From positions 1-64,000 of the forward strand of contig NZ_ANMO01000122.1 in NCBI RefSeq assembly GCF_000338295.1: a stretch of DNA of 64,000 bases, read 5' to 3'. Of this stretch, positions 27,974 to 37,672 are shown in pieces. Positions within the stretch are counted from its first letter, which is position 1, and every line of letters starts with the position of its first letter. The translations under genes and the position numbers were made by a program. The notes under the pieces are model-generated. The model was not told the origin of the DNA and did not search any database. It saw only the letters and a program-made list of their open reading frames with translations. Origin of the DNA: Rhodopirellula europaea 6C (GTDB taxonomy: Bacteria; Planctomycetota; Planctomycetia; Pirellulales; Pirellulaceae).

Positions 27974-29680
27974 TCAAACGGATGCAGGTCCGGATTGACT
28001 TTCAGGTCCGTGATGCTCGTTCGTTGCGTCAACCTCGTCTGCGGCGATCTTCGGCAAGAAGATTGACCACGCAATCAAGAACGCACCAGTGACCGCGTAC
28101 CCCGCCACGTATTCCATCACAGCGGGAACATACTGAGCCGGCAATCCCAGTGAGCTTGTTTCGTCAAAGAGGAACGGCACGAACAAGCGATTGCCTTCGA
28201 TTGGCGAATGCACCACTCCAAAGCAAGTAAGCATCGCAGCGCCCAGCATCACGACGCCGGCCAGGATCAGCTTGCGATCAATCATCGATGCGAGCATCCA
28301 CGACCACAGCAAACCGGTCACGATGAAGCCGTTGCTGAGCATCCGCAATGTTTGCAAATCGTGCTTCAATGGCCCGCCTTCGAGCGAAGCCATCGTGTAC
28401 CCGCCTTGGATCATCAACGAGTCGCCAAAAATTCGGTCAGGCAAACTCATAGCCAGATATGCGAGTGCGGGCAGGCAAGCGATCACGACCGCCGCATAGT
28501 GTTTTCGAGGTGTCGCCATGAATGTCTGCGAAGTAATCTCCAATCCCACAAAAACCAAAATGGGATAGACCGCCGGCGCGGGTATCCAAGCGTTCAGCAA
28601 GGCGAAGTATCCGACAACACCGGCTGATCCAACCAACAACGCCGTCGCCAAAGTGTAAGCGGCGCGACCGCCCATGGCCTTGTACGCCGGGTGTCCGATG
28701 TAGGGCGTTGTTTGAATGACACCGCCCGACAATCCAGCCAAAAAGGTCGCGACAGCTTCGACTCCGAGAACAGTTCTTGCGTCGTACTCATCGCCGGCCG
28801 ATGCCGCTGATTCAGTGCAGTCAATTCCGCCCACCACCGTTGCTAAAGCGAATGGCAATACGAATGGAAGGAAAGGAACCGCATCGGGAAAAGCTCCCCA
28901 CCAAGTCCCTCGCCAAGACTCCATCCAGTCAGTCGGAAACCATACCGTTGGCTGTGTCGTTGGAAACTCATAACCGGCGACATCAATCCAACACAGTAAG
29001 TAGTAAACGCCGCCGGCAACAATCAACGCACCAAGCGTCCCGGGAGTTCGACCGGGCAATGGAACGTGAGCGATCAACGTCCCAAGAACCATGACGAGAG
29101 CCAACAACCCGGGAAGCGGTGAACCCAAAATATGCGTCAGCGGAAAAAAACTGATCAACACCAACGCAATCGCAGCCAACGACCCCAGAAGGCCCGCCCG
29201 CGGGATCGCATCGCGAACGACTTGTCCGAACGGTGCCAAGATCAGTTTCAAAACCCCACACATCACCGTGCACCAAATCCCGATGTGCCAGGTATGACGA
29301 GCGGCTTCCAATTCGGTCATTCCACCGGCTCGCGCCGCCAAAAAAGCGGGCCCCAACACCAGCAAAATCATTCCGAAGGTCGAGGGCGTGTCCAAACCCA
29401 ACGGCATCGCCGTCACATCATCCCGGTTCTGCTGACGCCCCATTCGCAGGGCAATGAAGAAGAACGCGATGTCGCCCAGCATCACACCGAGCGCCGTTCC
29501 AGGAACCATGTGCGTCACGGTGAACTCAGCTGGCAGACCAAACCCGGCCAACAACGCCGTCATCAGCAACAACCCCGCCACGTTGTCGAGCATCAACCCA
29601 AAGAAGGCATTGATGTCTCCCGACGTCGCCCACCACACCCCTCGAGAGTTCTGGCCTGTTGTTTGCTCTGCACCAGACAT
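27974..29680 (-). CDS. NCS2/AzgA-like permease
   Basis: The 568-residue inner-membrane protein has about 12-14 hydrophobic helices. The GGVIQTTPYIGHPAYKAMGGR region and the DCTESAASAGDEYDA segment resemble the substrate-site regions of nucleobase/xanthine (NCS2, AzgA-type) permeases, which import purines or related compounds with protons or sodium. The substrate cannot be read from the sequence. The ATG at 29680 (MSGAEQTTGQ) is preferred; the frame extends to 29881 but that part is not protein-like. It converges with the kinase gene (51 bp) and is divergent from kdsB. Confidence 0.82.
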   Translation of the reverse strand: MSGAEQTTGQNSRGVWWATSGDINAFFGLMLDNVAGLLLMTALLAGFGLPAEFTVTHMVPGTALGVMLGDIAFFFIALRMGRQQNRDDVTAMPLGLDTPSTFGMILLVLGPAFLAARAGGMTELEAARHTWHIGIWCTVMCGVLKLILAPFGQVVRDAIPRAGLLGSLAAIALVLISFFPLTHILGSPLPGLLALVMVLGTLIAHVPLPGRTPGTLGALIVAGGVYYLLCWIDVAGYEFPTTQPTVWFPTDWMESWRGTWWGAFPDAVPFLPFVLPFALATVVGGIDCTESAASAGDEYDARTVLGVEAVATFLAGLSGGVIQTTPYIGHPAYKAMGGRAAYTLATALLVGSAGVVGYFALLNAWIPAPAVYPILVFVGLEITSQTFMATPRKHYAAVVIACLPALAYLAMSLPDRIFGDSLMIQGGYTMASLEGGPLKHDLQTLRMLSNGFIVTGLLWSWMLASMIDRKLILAGVVMLGAAMLTCFGVVHSPIEGNRLFVPFLFDETSSLGLPAQYVPAVMEYVAGYAVTGAFLIAWSIFLPKIAADEVDATNEHHGPESQSGPASV

Positions 29681-29931
29681 GAAAAACCTGTTGTTGACGA
29701 ATGGAGCCGGTTGTCTCGCTGACGGTGCAATAGTTCTAACCGGATTCCAAACGGCGTGGAGCCATGCTGCGATATTCAGCCCCGTGCGTCTTTGAATCGA
29801 TCCTTGTTGCCGATCCAATGGTGTTTGAATCTGGAAACAGCTTCGTCTCCACGACCACGAACCGGGATTGTCTTCCGCCAATTGCGCCGATCAACTGACA
29901 CCATCCCATCCGATAAGCCAACGGAAGCTCC

Positions 29932-30684
29932 ATGAAGTGCATGATCGTCATTCCAGCTCGCTTGGCCTCCTCTCGCCTCAGTCAAAAACTGTTGTTGCAA
30001 GCGGGTGGCAAATCAGTGCTCCAGCACACCTACGAAGCCGCTCTGAAATCGTCCGTCGCGGAAGAAGTGATCGTTGCGGTCGATGATCCACGACTCGCGG
30101 CCGAAGTCGACTCGTTCGGCGGACAAGCCCGGTTGACCAGCGCCGACTGCCAAAGCGGAACGGATCGAATCGCTGAAGTCGCTCTGATGCACGAAGACAT
30201 CAGCATCTTCATCAACGTTCAAGGCGACGAACCTGAGATCGACCCCAAGACGATTGATGCGGTGGCAAAGCTCTTATTGCAGCACCCAGAAGCCGACATC
30301 GCCACCGCGGCTTGTGCCATCAACGATCGAGAACGAGTCGAAGACCCCAATTGTGTCAAAGCCGTTTTAGGCGACGACCACCGAGCGATCACCTTCAGTC
30401 GCGCCGCCGTTCCGCACCCACGCGATGGTTTGACGGATACCCTGCTCAATGCGGAACCGCCCAACTACTGGCAGCACATCGGACTGTATGCCTATCGTCG
30501 CGAATTTTTGCTTTGGTTCGCCACTCAGCCGCCCGGTCGACTCGAGCAAATTGAGAAACTCGAGCAACTCCGAGCCATCGAAGCCGGCAAAACGATTGTC
30601 GTCGCACCGGTCGAAGCAGCCGCTCCGGGAATCGATACGCTCGAAGACTTCCGTGCCTTCACCTCGCGAATCGAGTCTCAGTGA
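29932..30684 (+). CDS. kdsB: 3-deoxy-manno-octulosonate cytidylyltransferase
   Basis: CMP-KDO synthetase activates KDO with CTP for attachment to lipid A in the cytoplasm. The 250-residue length is normal. Family motifs are all present: IPARLASSRL near the N-terminus, SGTDR, NVQGDEPEI, NYWQHIGLYAYRREFL, LEQLRAIEAGK and the C-terminal GIDTLEDF. A GGAAG lies 6 bp before the ATG, one of the few plausible ribosome-binding sites here. Its presence supports a KDO-containing outer membrane. It stops 11 bp from the stop of a convergent small gene. Confidence 0.96.
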   Translation: MKCMIVIPARLASSRLSQKLLLQAGGKSVLQHTYEAALKSSVAEEVIVAVDDPRLAAEVDSFGGQARLTSADCQSGTDRIAEVALMHEDISIFINVQGDEPEIDPKTIDAVAKLLLQHPEADIATAACAINDRERVEDPNCVKAVLGDDHRAITFSRAAVPHPRDGLTDTLLNAEPPNYWQHIGLYAYRREFLLWFATQPPGRLEQIEKLEQLRAIEAGKTIVVAPVEAAAPGIDTLEDFRAFTSRIESQ

Positions 30685-30695
30685 ACGATCGCGGC

Positions 30696-31016
30696 CTATC
30701 GGCGGCCGAACGGAAGGATGCGACTGGTTCCAGACGGACTCCCGTCAGTGCCGATCACGACGCGGCGAAGCGGGCGATATGTAAGTGGAGTCTGCTCAGC
30801 ACTATCAACCCAGCGAACCGTGTTCCCATACACGTGGAACAAACGTCCGGGACGTTCCGTGATGGGTGTCGCCTGGATCTGAGCTCGGTATTCGCCGGTC
30901 GGCACAACAACGGGACTCCAATCTTCCGCGGCGACATCGGCGGGACCGCTCACCACGGAGGCTCCAAAACTGACTGCTACCAACAAAGCCAATACAGAAC
31001 CGGACATAGAACGCAT
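30696..31016 (-). CDS. Small exported protein
   Basis: The 106-residue product has a signal peptide (SGSVLALLVAVSFGASVVSG, cleavage near ADVAAED). The mature part of about 75 residues is beta-rich with VPTGEYRAQIQATPI and RLFHVYGNTVRWVD. No family is recognised. It lies downstream of the terminator of the respiratory operon and so has its own promoter. Coding status is supported by the signal peptide and GC-rich third positions only. Confidence 0.65.
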   Translation of the reverse strand: MRSMSGSVLALLVAVSFGASVVSGPADVAAEDWSPVVVPTGEYRAQIQATPITERPGRLFHVYGNTVRWVDSAEQTPLTYRPLRRVVIGTDGSPSGTSRILPFGRR

Positions 31017-31187
31017 CGCTGTTTTTCTCCTGAGGGAATGTCTGAACCTGCAAACATACGTCAGGAAAACAGTTTGCGCTGATTAGGTCAAGCATTCGAT
31101 CAAATTTCTTGCAGCTGCGCCTTACACACTCTGAAAACTGGGCGAATCCAGCCAACACGGCTGAGTGGCCACGCCGGTTCAGCCAAG

Positions 31188-31212
31188 AAAAAACCCGGCA
31201 ATGGATGCCGGG
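31188..31212 (-). terminator. Intrinsic terminator of the ACIII-caa3 operon
   Basis: A perfect 7-bp stem CCCGGCA/TGCCGGG (31194-31200, 31206-31212) with a 5-base loop is followed on the minus strand by six T (31193-31188). It lies about 65 bp after the ctaF stop and is the only strong terminator seen in the 15-kb operon. Confidence 0.9.
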
Positions 31213-31278
31213 CGTACAGGATGTGCAGCGTCGCCTTTGCAACTCAAATCAACGTTGCCTAGCTACATCTCGTCCTCG

Positions 31279-31665
31279 TTACATCTCGGCTGCTGCTGCC
31301 GGAGGAGCATCATTTGGATTGTTCTCAAACGCTTCAGAGGTCATGTTCGCATCGCTCAGCGTGATAATCACAAATAACGCTACGAAAACAAACGATGAAA
31401 GGAATACGATCAAGTTGAAAGGCTTGTCGAACGCCAAGTGCATGAAGAACAATCCGACCAGGACCGCTTTGATCGTTGCAATGAACATCACCACCGCGAT
31501 GTCGAAACTTCCCAAGTCGTAATTCGCTTGGGCAACAGTGACGATCGTCAAAAACACCAATGCACCAAAAACGCCGAACAACATCGGCAATGGCAATGGG
31601 TGAGCGAAGTCGCCCTCAGCATGGCCGTCGTGCGAGTCAGCGGTGGAATGTCCGTGATCAGACAT
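31279..31665 (-). CDS. ctaF: Cytochrome c oxidase subunit IV
   Basis: This small membrane subunit of caa3-type oxidase stabilises the complex. The 128-residue product has a His/Asp-rich N-terminus (SDHGHSTADSHDGHAEGDFAHP) and three hydrophobic helices with the prokaryotic COX4 signature AVVMFIATIKAVLVGLFFMHL. It ends in an Ala/Pro-rich tail. The ATG at 31665 is chosen because it begins the His-rich segment; the frame runs to 31767 across the ctaE end. It is the last gene of the respiratory operon, 62 bp after ctaE. Confidence 0.92.
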   Translation of the reverse strand: MSDHGHSTADSHDGHAEGDFAHPLPLPMLFGVFGALVFLTIVTVAQANYDLGSFDIAVVMFIATIKAVLVGLFFMHLAFDKPFNLIVFLSSFVFVALFVIITLSDANMTSEAFENNPNDAPPAAAAEM

Positions 31666-31727
31666 ATTGCAACTTTCGAGGGGTCGTAATTTGAGAGAGT
31701 GTGCGGAAAAACGAATCGGCGAACGTA

Positions 31728-33020
31728 TCAGCGAATCAAATACAACAGCGGGAACAGGTAAATCCAAATCAAGTCAACCAAGTGCCAGTACAGACCGACG
31801 TAGTCTACCGGGCCAAAGTACTGACGATTGAAATCCTGACGAACCGCACGAATCAACAGCCAGACCAGAACTCCAATCCCGGCCAGAATGTGAATCGCGT
31901 GAACACCGGTCATGCAGTAATAGATACCGAAGAAAACACCGGCCTGACGGGGTGTGTTCACCTCGCTTTCAACGGTTGAGATACCTACGTCGCTGGCTGC
32001 AGGATCAGTCAGCACTTTGCCAGTCGCGATCGACTGCTGCGTTCGCTCTGCCGCAACCAAGTCTTTCAGCCCCGTGTTGGTTTCGTTTTCGGCCAACAAC
32101 TTCACTGCGGCGTAGTCATCACCCAACGGTGATTCCACCATCGTCGCCCCATCTTCGTCAGCCGATGCCTCTGAGTGGTCCGAAGCAATCGAGTGCGAGT
32201 GACCGCTGTCTCCGTGATCATCGCCTGAGTGTTCGCCATGCTCCGCGTCAGAATGATCTCCGGCCGCTGCAACATGTTCGCCTTCGTGGTGCTCACCACC
32301 TGATTCCAGAATCATGCCCAGCCCAACGCCGCCAAAGAAGCTCAAGGCAACTACCAACAAAGGCTTTGCACAAGCATATTGAAACGCGTTGCCCGAAACT
32401 TTGGCCACAATTAGCCATACGAGTACAGCAACGGCAACCAAAGCAAATGGGGCGCAAATGAAGTACAAGCTGTTCGTCAGGAAGTAAGCCATCGACTCCG
32501 AAAAGCCGTGAATTTCAACCAGCTGTTGTGCGGTCGGATGTTCATTGGCGGCACTATAGAAGTACGAGCCAGGAGGAAGCAGACCCATTCCCCATTTGTG
32601 AGAGTACTCGATCGACTTCACACCCAAGAAGACCATCGCACAGGAGAGCGTCGTCGCAATCAACGCGACCAACTTCTTGTGCTCTTCCGTTTGCGAGCAT
32701 CGAACGGCCCACGCCATCGTCAGCGAACTGAACAGCAGAACGCCGGTGTTGATCGCACCCAATTTCGTATTAAGGAACTGACTGCATCCCTCGAAGACTT
32801 CCGGGCGAAGCATCCGAAAGATCGCGTAGGCACAGAACATCCCACTGAAGAACAAAATTTCGGTGACCAGAAAAAGCCAGATCCCTAGCTTGCCACTGTC
32901 AAATTGCTGCTCGGGGGTATCGAAATGGTGCGCCAACCATGATGGGTGATCGTGATCGTGCCCATGCGAATCATCCGCGTGAGCATCGGTGGAAGTGGTT
33001 ACTGAGTCGATCGTTGCCAT
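31728..33020 (-). CDS. ctaE: Cytochrome c oxidase subunit III with His/Asp-rich insertion
   Basis: This is the seven-helix subunit III of the haem-copper oxidase. TEILFFSGMFCAY at about 53-65 and the penultimate-helix YYCMTGVHAIHILAG at about 367-381 are diagnostic. The protein is 430 residues, well above the usual 200-270. Two parts account for this: a His-rich N-terminus (DDSHGHDHDHP) and an inserted hydrophilic region at about 241-358, rich in His, Asp, Glu and Ser (GEHHEGEHV, EHGEHSGDDHGDSGHSHS). That insertion lies between helices, in a loop. It may bind metal or protons, or have no direct function. The reading frame is unbroken and the flanking helices are normal. Confidence 0.93.
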   Translation of the reverse strand: MATIDSVTTSTDAHADDSHGHDHDHPSWLAHHFDTPEQQFDSGKLGIWLFLVTEILFFSGMFCAYAIFRMLRPEVFEGCSQFLNTKLGAINTGVLLFSSLTMAWAVRCSQTEEHKKLVALIATTLSCAMVFLGVKSIEYSHKWGMGLLPPGSYFYSAANEHPTAQQLVEIHGFSESMAYFLTNSLYFICAPFALVAVAVLVWLIVAKVSGNAFQYACAKPLLVVALSFFGGVGLGMILESGGEHHEGEHVAAAGDHSDAEHGEHSGDDHGDSGHSHSIASDHSEASADEDGATMVESPLGDDYAAVKLLAENETNTGLKDLVAAERTQQSIATGKVLTDPAASDVGISTVESEVNTPRQAGVFFGIYYCMTGVHAIHILAGIGVLVWLLIRAVRQDFNRQYFGPVDYVGLYWHLVDLIWIYLFPLLYLIR

Positions 33021-33154
33021 GAGCGGTGGGCCGACGTGTGGACTGGTTCAAAACGGAAAGCGGCACCAAAAGGATGCCGCGGGATTTATAACAACTGCAA
33101 CCGAACGCCGCACGATCCAAGTAGATGGACAATTCGACGCAGGGCAAATTTGAA

Positions 33155-34897
33155 CTACTTCTGGCCGCCAGCGTGGACGGGAACCTCTTCGGGCGTCGAT
33201 TCAGGAACCAGTTTGCGTTCTGGCTCCGTTGTCACGTAACGCTCGTTCTCGGCGTCCCATTCCAGATTGTGGAAATCATAGGGGTCGCCAACAACCGGCG
33301 GACGCTCGAAGTTGTAATACGGTGGAGGACTAGTGCATTGCCATTCCAAAGTCACGCCACCCCATGGATTGGCAGGTGCGCGTCGGCCTTTGACCAGGGA
33401 GACCATCAGCACGACAAAAGCATAGAGCAGCCCAACGCCGAGCAACAACGCACCGAATGTGCTCAGTTGATGCAAGAAAGCGAATTCCGGATCGTAGGTG
33501 GCGTAGCGACGAGGCATCCCGCGACTACCCAAAACGAACTGTGGCAAGAATGTGCCATTGAATCCGAGGAACACCAATAACGCGGCGATTCGGCCGTGAG
33601 TTTCATTATAAAGCTTCCCGACCATCTTCGGCCACCAGTGGAACACGCCACCGAGGAAAGCGATCAACGTTCCACCGACCATCACATAGTGGAAGTGAGC
33701 GACCACAAAGTACGTGTCGTGAAGGTGCAAGTCAGTCGCGAGCGTTCCGAGGAACAACCCGGTCAAACCACCGATCGTGAACAAGAAGATGAACGAAATC
33801 GCATAGCACATCGGCGTCGTCAGGCTGATCGAGCCCTTGTACATCGTCGCCAACCAGTTGAACACTTTGATCGCCGACGGCACCGACACGGTGAACGTCA
33901 ACGCAGAGAACACAATGGTCGTCAGCGAGCTCATGCCCGCGGTGAACATGTGGTGTCCCCAAACCAAAAAGCCCAGCAGAGCGATCGCGATCGAGGAATA
34001 GGCGATGAAGCGATAGCCAAAGATGTGTTTGTGACTGTGGACGCTGATCAGCTCACTGATGATGCCGAAGGCTGGCAAAATCATGATGTACACAGCGGGG
34101 TGGCTGTAGAACCAGAAAAAGTGCTGGTAAGTGACCGGGTCACCGTTGAACTCCGGATCAAAGATCCCAATGTGCATCGTGCGTTCGGCGATCAACAACA
34201 GCAACGTGATACCGAGCACTGGTGTGGCCAAGACTTGGATGATGCTGGTCGCGTAGGTTGCCCACAGGAACAAAGGCATCTTGAACCAAGTCATCCCTGG
34301 GGGACGCATGGTGTTGATCGTCACGATGAAGTTCAATCCGGTAAAGATCGAGCTGAAGCCCAGGATGAACGCACCCAAGGTCGCCAAAATCACCGACGTG
34401 TCAGTGGTCGTGCTGTAGGGCGTGTAGAACGTCCAACCGGTGTCCAAGCCGCTGCTGAAAAGCGCGGTGACGAAGAACAAAGCTCCGAAAACCCACAAGT
34501 AAAAACTACTCAGGTTCAGCCGGGGGAAGCCAACATCCTTTGCCCCCAACATCACCGGAACAAGAAAGTTCCCCAATGCCGCTGGGATACTCGGAATGAT
34601 GAACAAGAAAACCATGATCGCCCCGTGAAGGGTGAACACTTGGTTATAGATATTGTTCGCTTCAGCACCCGAGAACATCCAACCGTTTGGATCCAGCAAG
34701 TGCAAACGAATGGCAAGCGCGAGCAAACCACCGACAGCGAATGCACTCATCACGCCGATCAAATACATCAAACCGATGCGTTTGTGATCCAGCGTGAACA
34801 TCCAGCTGAGGATGCCCGAGGAGTTGGTCAGGTAGTTTTCGCGTTCGGTTGGATAACCGGGGTCGCGAGCGCCCGCTGGGAGTGTTGCGTTGGACAT
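33155..34897 (-). CDS. ctaD: Cytochrome c oxidase subunit I, A2-type
   Basis: This is the catalytic haem-copper subunit, which reduces O2 to water at the haem a3-CuB centre. Ligands are in place: His 91 (low-spin haem), His 266 with Tyr 270 in YSHPAVY, His 315-316 (CuB), and HFH at 401-403 (haem a3 and haem a). The helix-VI glutamate of A1 oxidases is absent and is replaced by the YS pair (264-265), the mark of A2-type oxidases such as caa3. The length of 580 residues and twelve or more helices are normal. It follows ctaC by 100 bp and precedes ctaE by 134 bp. Confidence 0.96.
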   Translation of the reverse strand: MSNATLPAGARDPGYPTERENYLTNSSGILSWMFTLDHKRIGLMYLIGVMSAFAVGGLLALAIRLHLLDPNGWMFSGAEANNIYNQVFTLHGAIMVFLFIIPSIPAALGNFLVPVMLGAKDVGFPRLNLSSFYLWVFGALFFVTALFSSGLDTGWTFYTPYSTTTDTSVILATLGAFILGFSSIFTGLNFIVTINTMRPPGMTWFKMPLFLWATYATSIIQVLATPVLGITLLLLIAERTMHIGIFDPEFNGDPVTYQHFFWFYSHPAVYIMILPAFGIISELISVHSHKHIFGYRFIAYSSIAIALLGFLVWGHHMFTAGMSSLTTIVFSALTFTVSVPSAIKVFNWLATMYKGSISLTTPMCYAISFIFLFTIGGLTGLFLGTLATDLHLHDTYFVVAHFHYVMVGGTLIAFLGGVFHWWPKMVGKLYNETHGRIAALLVFLGFNGTFLPQFVLGSRGMPRRYATYDPEFAFLHQLSTFGALLLGVGLLYAFVVLMVSLVKGRRAPANPWGGVTLEWQCTSPPPYYNFERPPVVGDPYDFHNLEWDAENERYVTTEPERKLVPESTPEEVPVHAGGQK

Positions 34898-34997
34898 ATT
34901 GGCGTCCCTTCTGGAGACCGTAAAACGTGTCGGTGATTGTGTGCTTTTGACAAGGCTTTCAGTCAGTTTACCGAATCAGCCCGCTTTTCTAAACGAA

Positions 34998-36179
34998 TTA
35001 TTCCGCCGATTCTTCTTCCGATTCAGCCTCGGCACCCGCCGGTTGTGTCGGCGCGTTTGAGCTGATCGATTTTAGGTAAGCGATAATCGAATCAATATCG
35101 TCGTCGCTAAGCTGCCCCTTGTAGCTCGGCATGACGGGCTGATACCCAGCCACCACCTTCGCCTTAGGAGCAATGATCGATTCGCGAACGTAGTTCTCGT
35201 CCACGAGCTGGTTCTCGCCAGTCGTCAACGCGTGCTGGCTGCCGTAAAGATCCAAGAACGATGGTCCAACCAATTTCGATCCATCGACGGAGTGACAGCC
35301 GGAGCAACCGCGGCGGGCGTAGAGCAACTCGCCCCACTCTTCCATCGGAATAGGACCGCGACTGCTGTTCGCTTTGATCCATGCCTCGAGTTCAGCTTGT
35401 GTTTCGTGAACCACGACAACCGTTTGCATTTCCGAGTGGTTCTTACCGCAGTACTCGGTGCAGTACAAATCGAAGAACGTGTAACCCTCTGGGGTAACTT
35501 GTAGCTCTCGCTCGCCATCCTCGGTCTGGATCGTGTGGACTTTGTCGTAATCCCAGGTGGTTCCTTCGTTTTGCTTTTTCAGCTTGGCGAGTGCCTCGTC
35601 GCTGATCTTTTCGCTGGCAACTGTGGGTTTGAACCACATGTAGTTGTACCGGCCTGGCACGATGTCTTTCTTCGCCCGGAACGCAGGGACAAACAGGCTG
35701 TGAATGACGTCCGTGCTTCGCATCGAAAGCTTGGTCGGCTCATCCTTGACGATGTGCAATTCAGGATGGAACGTGCCGTTCCCGTAATCCATCGTCCACC
35801 CCCATTTGAAGGCTTGGACGCCGATGTCGTAGGAACCTTCCGGCGGTGTCCGCATGTCCAAAAACGAAATCGAGCCTTGGACAAACATCCAAACCAACAA
35901 CACCGAAGGACCGATCGACCAAGTCAGCTCCAGCGTGGTGTGGTGCGAAATTTGGCTTTCCGCCTTCGTTCCGCGAGCCTTGATGTACTTGAACAGGCAC
36001 CAAACCATGAACGCCATCATTGGCACGAAGAATGCCAAGCTGATGTATAGGATCAGGTCGTAAACCCAATCAACTTCTTCGGCGAACGATGAACCTTGGA
36101 TGGGAAACCAAAAGTCCGCGTTCGTGTCAGCCAACAAAGTTGGAAACGTCATAGCGAGCGATTCGATTGCAGGAAACAT
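34998..36179 (-). CDS. ctaC: Cytochrome c oxidase subunit II fused to cytochrome c
   Basis: This caa3-type subunit II accepts electrons through its own haem c and the CuA centre. Two N-terminal helices anchor it. CuA ligands are His 160, Cys 240, Cys 244, His 248 and Met 251 (CTEYCGKNHSEM). The C-terminal cytochrome c domain carries CSGCH at 292-296, with a VMPSYKG methionine ligand near residue 358. The 393-residue length fits a subunit II-cytochrome c fusion. A second in-frame ATG at 36152 (residue 10) is possible. The fused haem means that no separate soluble cytochrome c is strictly required between ACIII and the oxidase. Confidence 0.95.
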   Translation of the reverse strand: MFPAIESLAMTFPTLLADTNADFWFPIQGSSFAEEVDWVYDLILYISLAFFVPMMAFMVWCLFKYIKARGTKAESQISHHTTLELTWSIGPSVLLVWMFVQGSISFLDMRTPPEGSYDIGVQAFKWGWTMDYGNGTFHPELHIVKDEPTKLSMRSTDVIHSLFVPAFRAKKDIVPGRYNYMWFKPTVASEKISDEALAKLKKQNEGTTWDYDKVHTIQTEDGERELQVTPEGYTFFDLYCTEYCGKNHSEMQTVVVVHETQAELEAWIKANSSRGPIPMEEWGELLYARRGCSGCHSVDGSKLVGPSFLDLYGSQHALTTGENQLVDENYVRESIIAPKAKVVAGYQPVMPSYKGQLSDDDIDSIIAYLKSISSNAPTQPAGAEAESEEESAE

Positions 36180-36246
36180 TTGAGTGAATGATTTTCAGGT
36201 CGCAGTGGATTCGGTTGTCTGGTGTCGCGAAATTCGCAAGCGATGG

Positions 36247-37263
36247 TCAGTCGGCATTTCCGGACAAATGCCACTGCGTTGGTTTCAAAGGTGCTGATCC
36301 CGACGCATCATCGGAACCGGCGGTCGAGCTGACGTTTCCGTCGTGTGTTTCTTCGCCAGCTGCATTCGATGGCGAACCTTTCCGGCCCAGCCAGTAAGGC
36401 AACAGAGCAAGTCCCAGCAACGTGATGGTGATCAGGCCGCCCGCTCGCATCATCTTCCAAGCTTGTGGCACATAGCTGTTTTCGTTTGGGTCGTAGCTGT
36501 AACACCACAGCACAAACTGATCGACGATGTCACCAACGTTGCCTTGGCCAGCCTCGACCAATGCCAACTTCATTTGATCAGGTGGGAACGCAACGCCGAG
36601 TGAGTACCGAGTGATCACACCGTCAGGTGAGACGAACGCCAGCATCGCCGGGTGTGCGTATTCTTTGGTGCGAGGGTTGTACTTGTACGAGAAACCAACT
36701 TCCTTGGCCAATCGTTTCACATTGGCTTGGGTGGTACGCGTGAACGACCATCCCTCATCGGCTTTCGAATGCGATGGCACTTGTTCAACGTAACGCTGCT
36801 TGGTTTCGCGAAGGCGTAAATCGGTTTCAGTCGGATCAATGCTAACGCTGAGCAACTGGAAGTCCTCACCGATCTTCAAATCGTCCATCTTGTCGAGGGA
36901 CTGCGCCAACTGGTTGAGCTGAACATTGCAAAGCATCGGGCAATTGCTGTAGTTCAGCGTCAAAATCAATGGCCGTTCTCCATCCAAGTAGTGACTGAGC
37001 GTCAACTTGCGTCCCTTCGAGTCGATCAGCTTCATATCGCCGGGCAATTGGTTGCCCAAACGCTGTTCGACCGTCACGTTCTCGACTCCCTTCGGAATAC
37101 CGTCGTTCAACAGAACATCGGCACCTTGGTCGTCCGCACGTGTGCTGGGTTGAGCCCAGGTTTTCGATTCACCACCGACCAAAAGCACCACCCAAGCAAC
37201 GCCGAGCATCCAACTTGCCGCTGGCAAGTGGCTGGTCGTTCGGCTGGTGAAGTGCGTTTTCAT
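36247..37263 (-). CDS. SCO1/SenC-family copper chaperone
   Basis: SCO proteins deliver copper to the CuA site of subunit II through a thioredoxin-like fold. The copper ligands are Cys 108 and Cys 112 (SNCPMLC) and probably His 204 (KEYAHPAM). An N-terminal hydrophobic segment (residues 18-30) exports it, and a C-terminal helix (GGLITITLLGLALLPYW) adds a second membrane anchor, as often seen in SCO proteins of ACIII operons. The ATG at 37263 gives 338 residues; a TTG at 37278 is less likely. It lies directly upstream of ctaC, its expected client. Confidence 0.92.
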   Translation of the reverse strand: MKTHFTSRTTSHLPAASWMLGVAWVVLLVGGESKTWAQPSTRADDQGADVLLNDGIPKGVENVTVEQRLGNQLPGDMKLIDSKGRKLTLSHYLDGERPLILTLNYSNCPMLCNVQLNQLAQSLDKMDDLKIGEDFQLLSVSIDPTETDLRLRETKQRYVEQVPSHSKADEGWSFTRTTQANVKRLAKEVGFSYKYNPRTKEYAHPAMLAFVSPDGVITRYSLGVAFPPDQMKLALVEAGQGNVGDIVDQFVLWCYSYDPNENSYVPQAWKMMRAGGLITITLLGLALLPYWLGRKGSPSNAAGEETHDGNVSSTAGSDDASGSAPLKPTQWHLSGNAD

Positions 37264-37303
37264 CAAAGTGGTTTTCAAGTGAACGGTGGGAGGATCGGAA
37301 ATC

Positions 37304-37600
37304 TCAGGCTTCGTCGTGCGAGCCAGCTTCCTTGACCATTTTTTTCATCGCGTCTTCAACGGGGATAGTCACATTCCCGGTATCTGGATCCACGCCATAA
37401 CGCGAAATTTCGTCGGATTGCTCCGCCAGCACCGCATTTTGCCGCGTGTACGAAGCCGATTGAACCTTTCGTCCATCGACAATGTCTGCCATCGCGAAAT
37501 ACAGGACCTGGACCGCTAACACGGTAACCGCAGTGACCAAGATCGAGATCACGCTAATGACCGCGATTCGTTTGACATTGAGGTCGTCGTAGGCTGCCAT
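37304..37600 (-). CDS. Small membrane protein in the ACIII-caa3 operon
   Basis: The 98-residue product has one N-terminal transmembrane helix (IAVISVISILVTAVTVLAVQVLYF) and a hydrophilic C-terminus with DPDTGNVTIPVEDAMKKMV. I do not recognise a family. It sits between actF and sco, only 40 bp from the latter, on the same strand, and planctomycete ACIII operons often carry a small membrane gene at this place. It may be an accessory subunit or assembly factor. Confidence 0.8.
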   Translation of the reverse strand: MAAYDDLNVKRIAVISVISILVTAVTVLAVQVLYFAMADIVDGRKVQSASYTRQNAVLAEQSDEISRYGVDPDTGNVTIPVEDAMKKMVKEAGSHDEA

Positions 37601-37672
37601 GAGTAAGGATTCAGTAGAAAGGAGATGGGTGGTGTCCGACCAGCGGCAAATTGCCGCAAAACGCAGAACGGT

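Noticed and set aside
33596-34936. 446-codon open frame opposite ctaD
   Set aside because: It is the shadow of subunit I, with Arg/His/Asp/Gln-rich composition typical of antisense frames.
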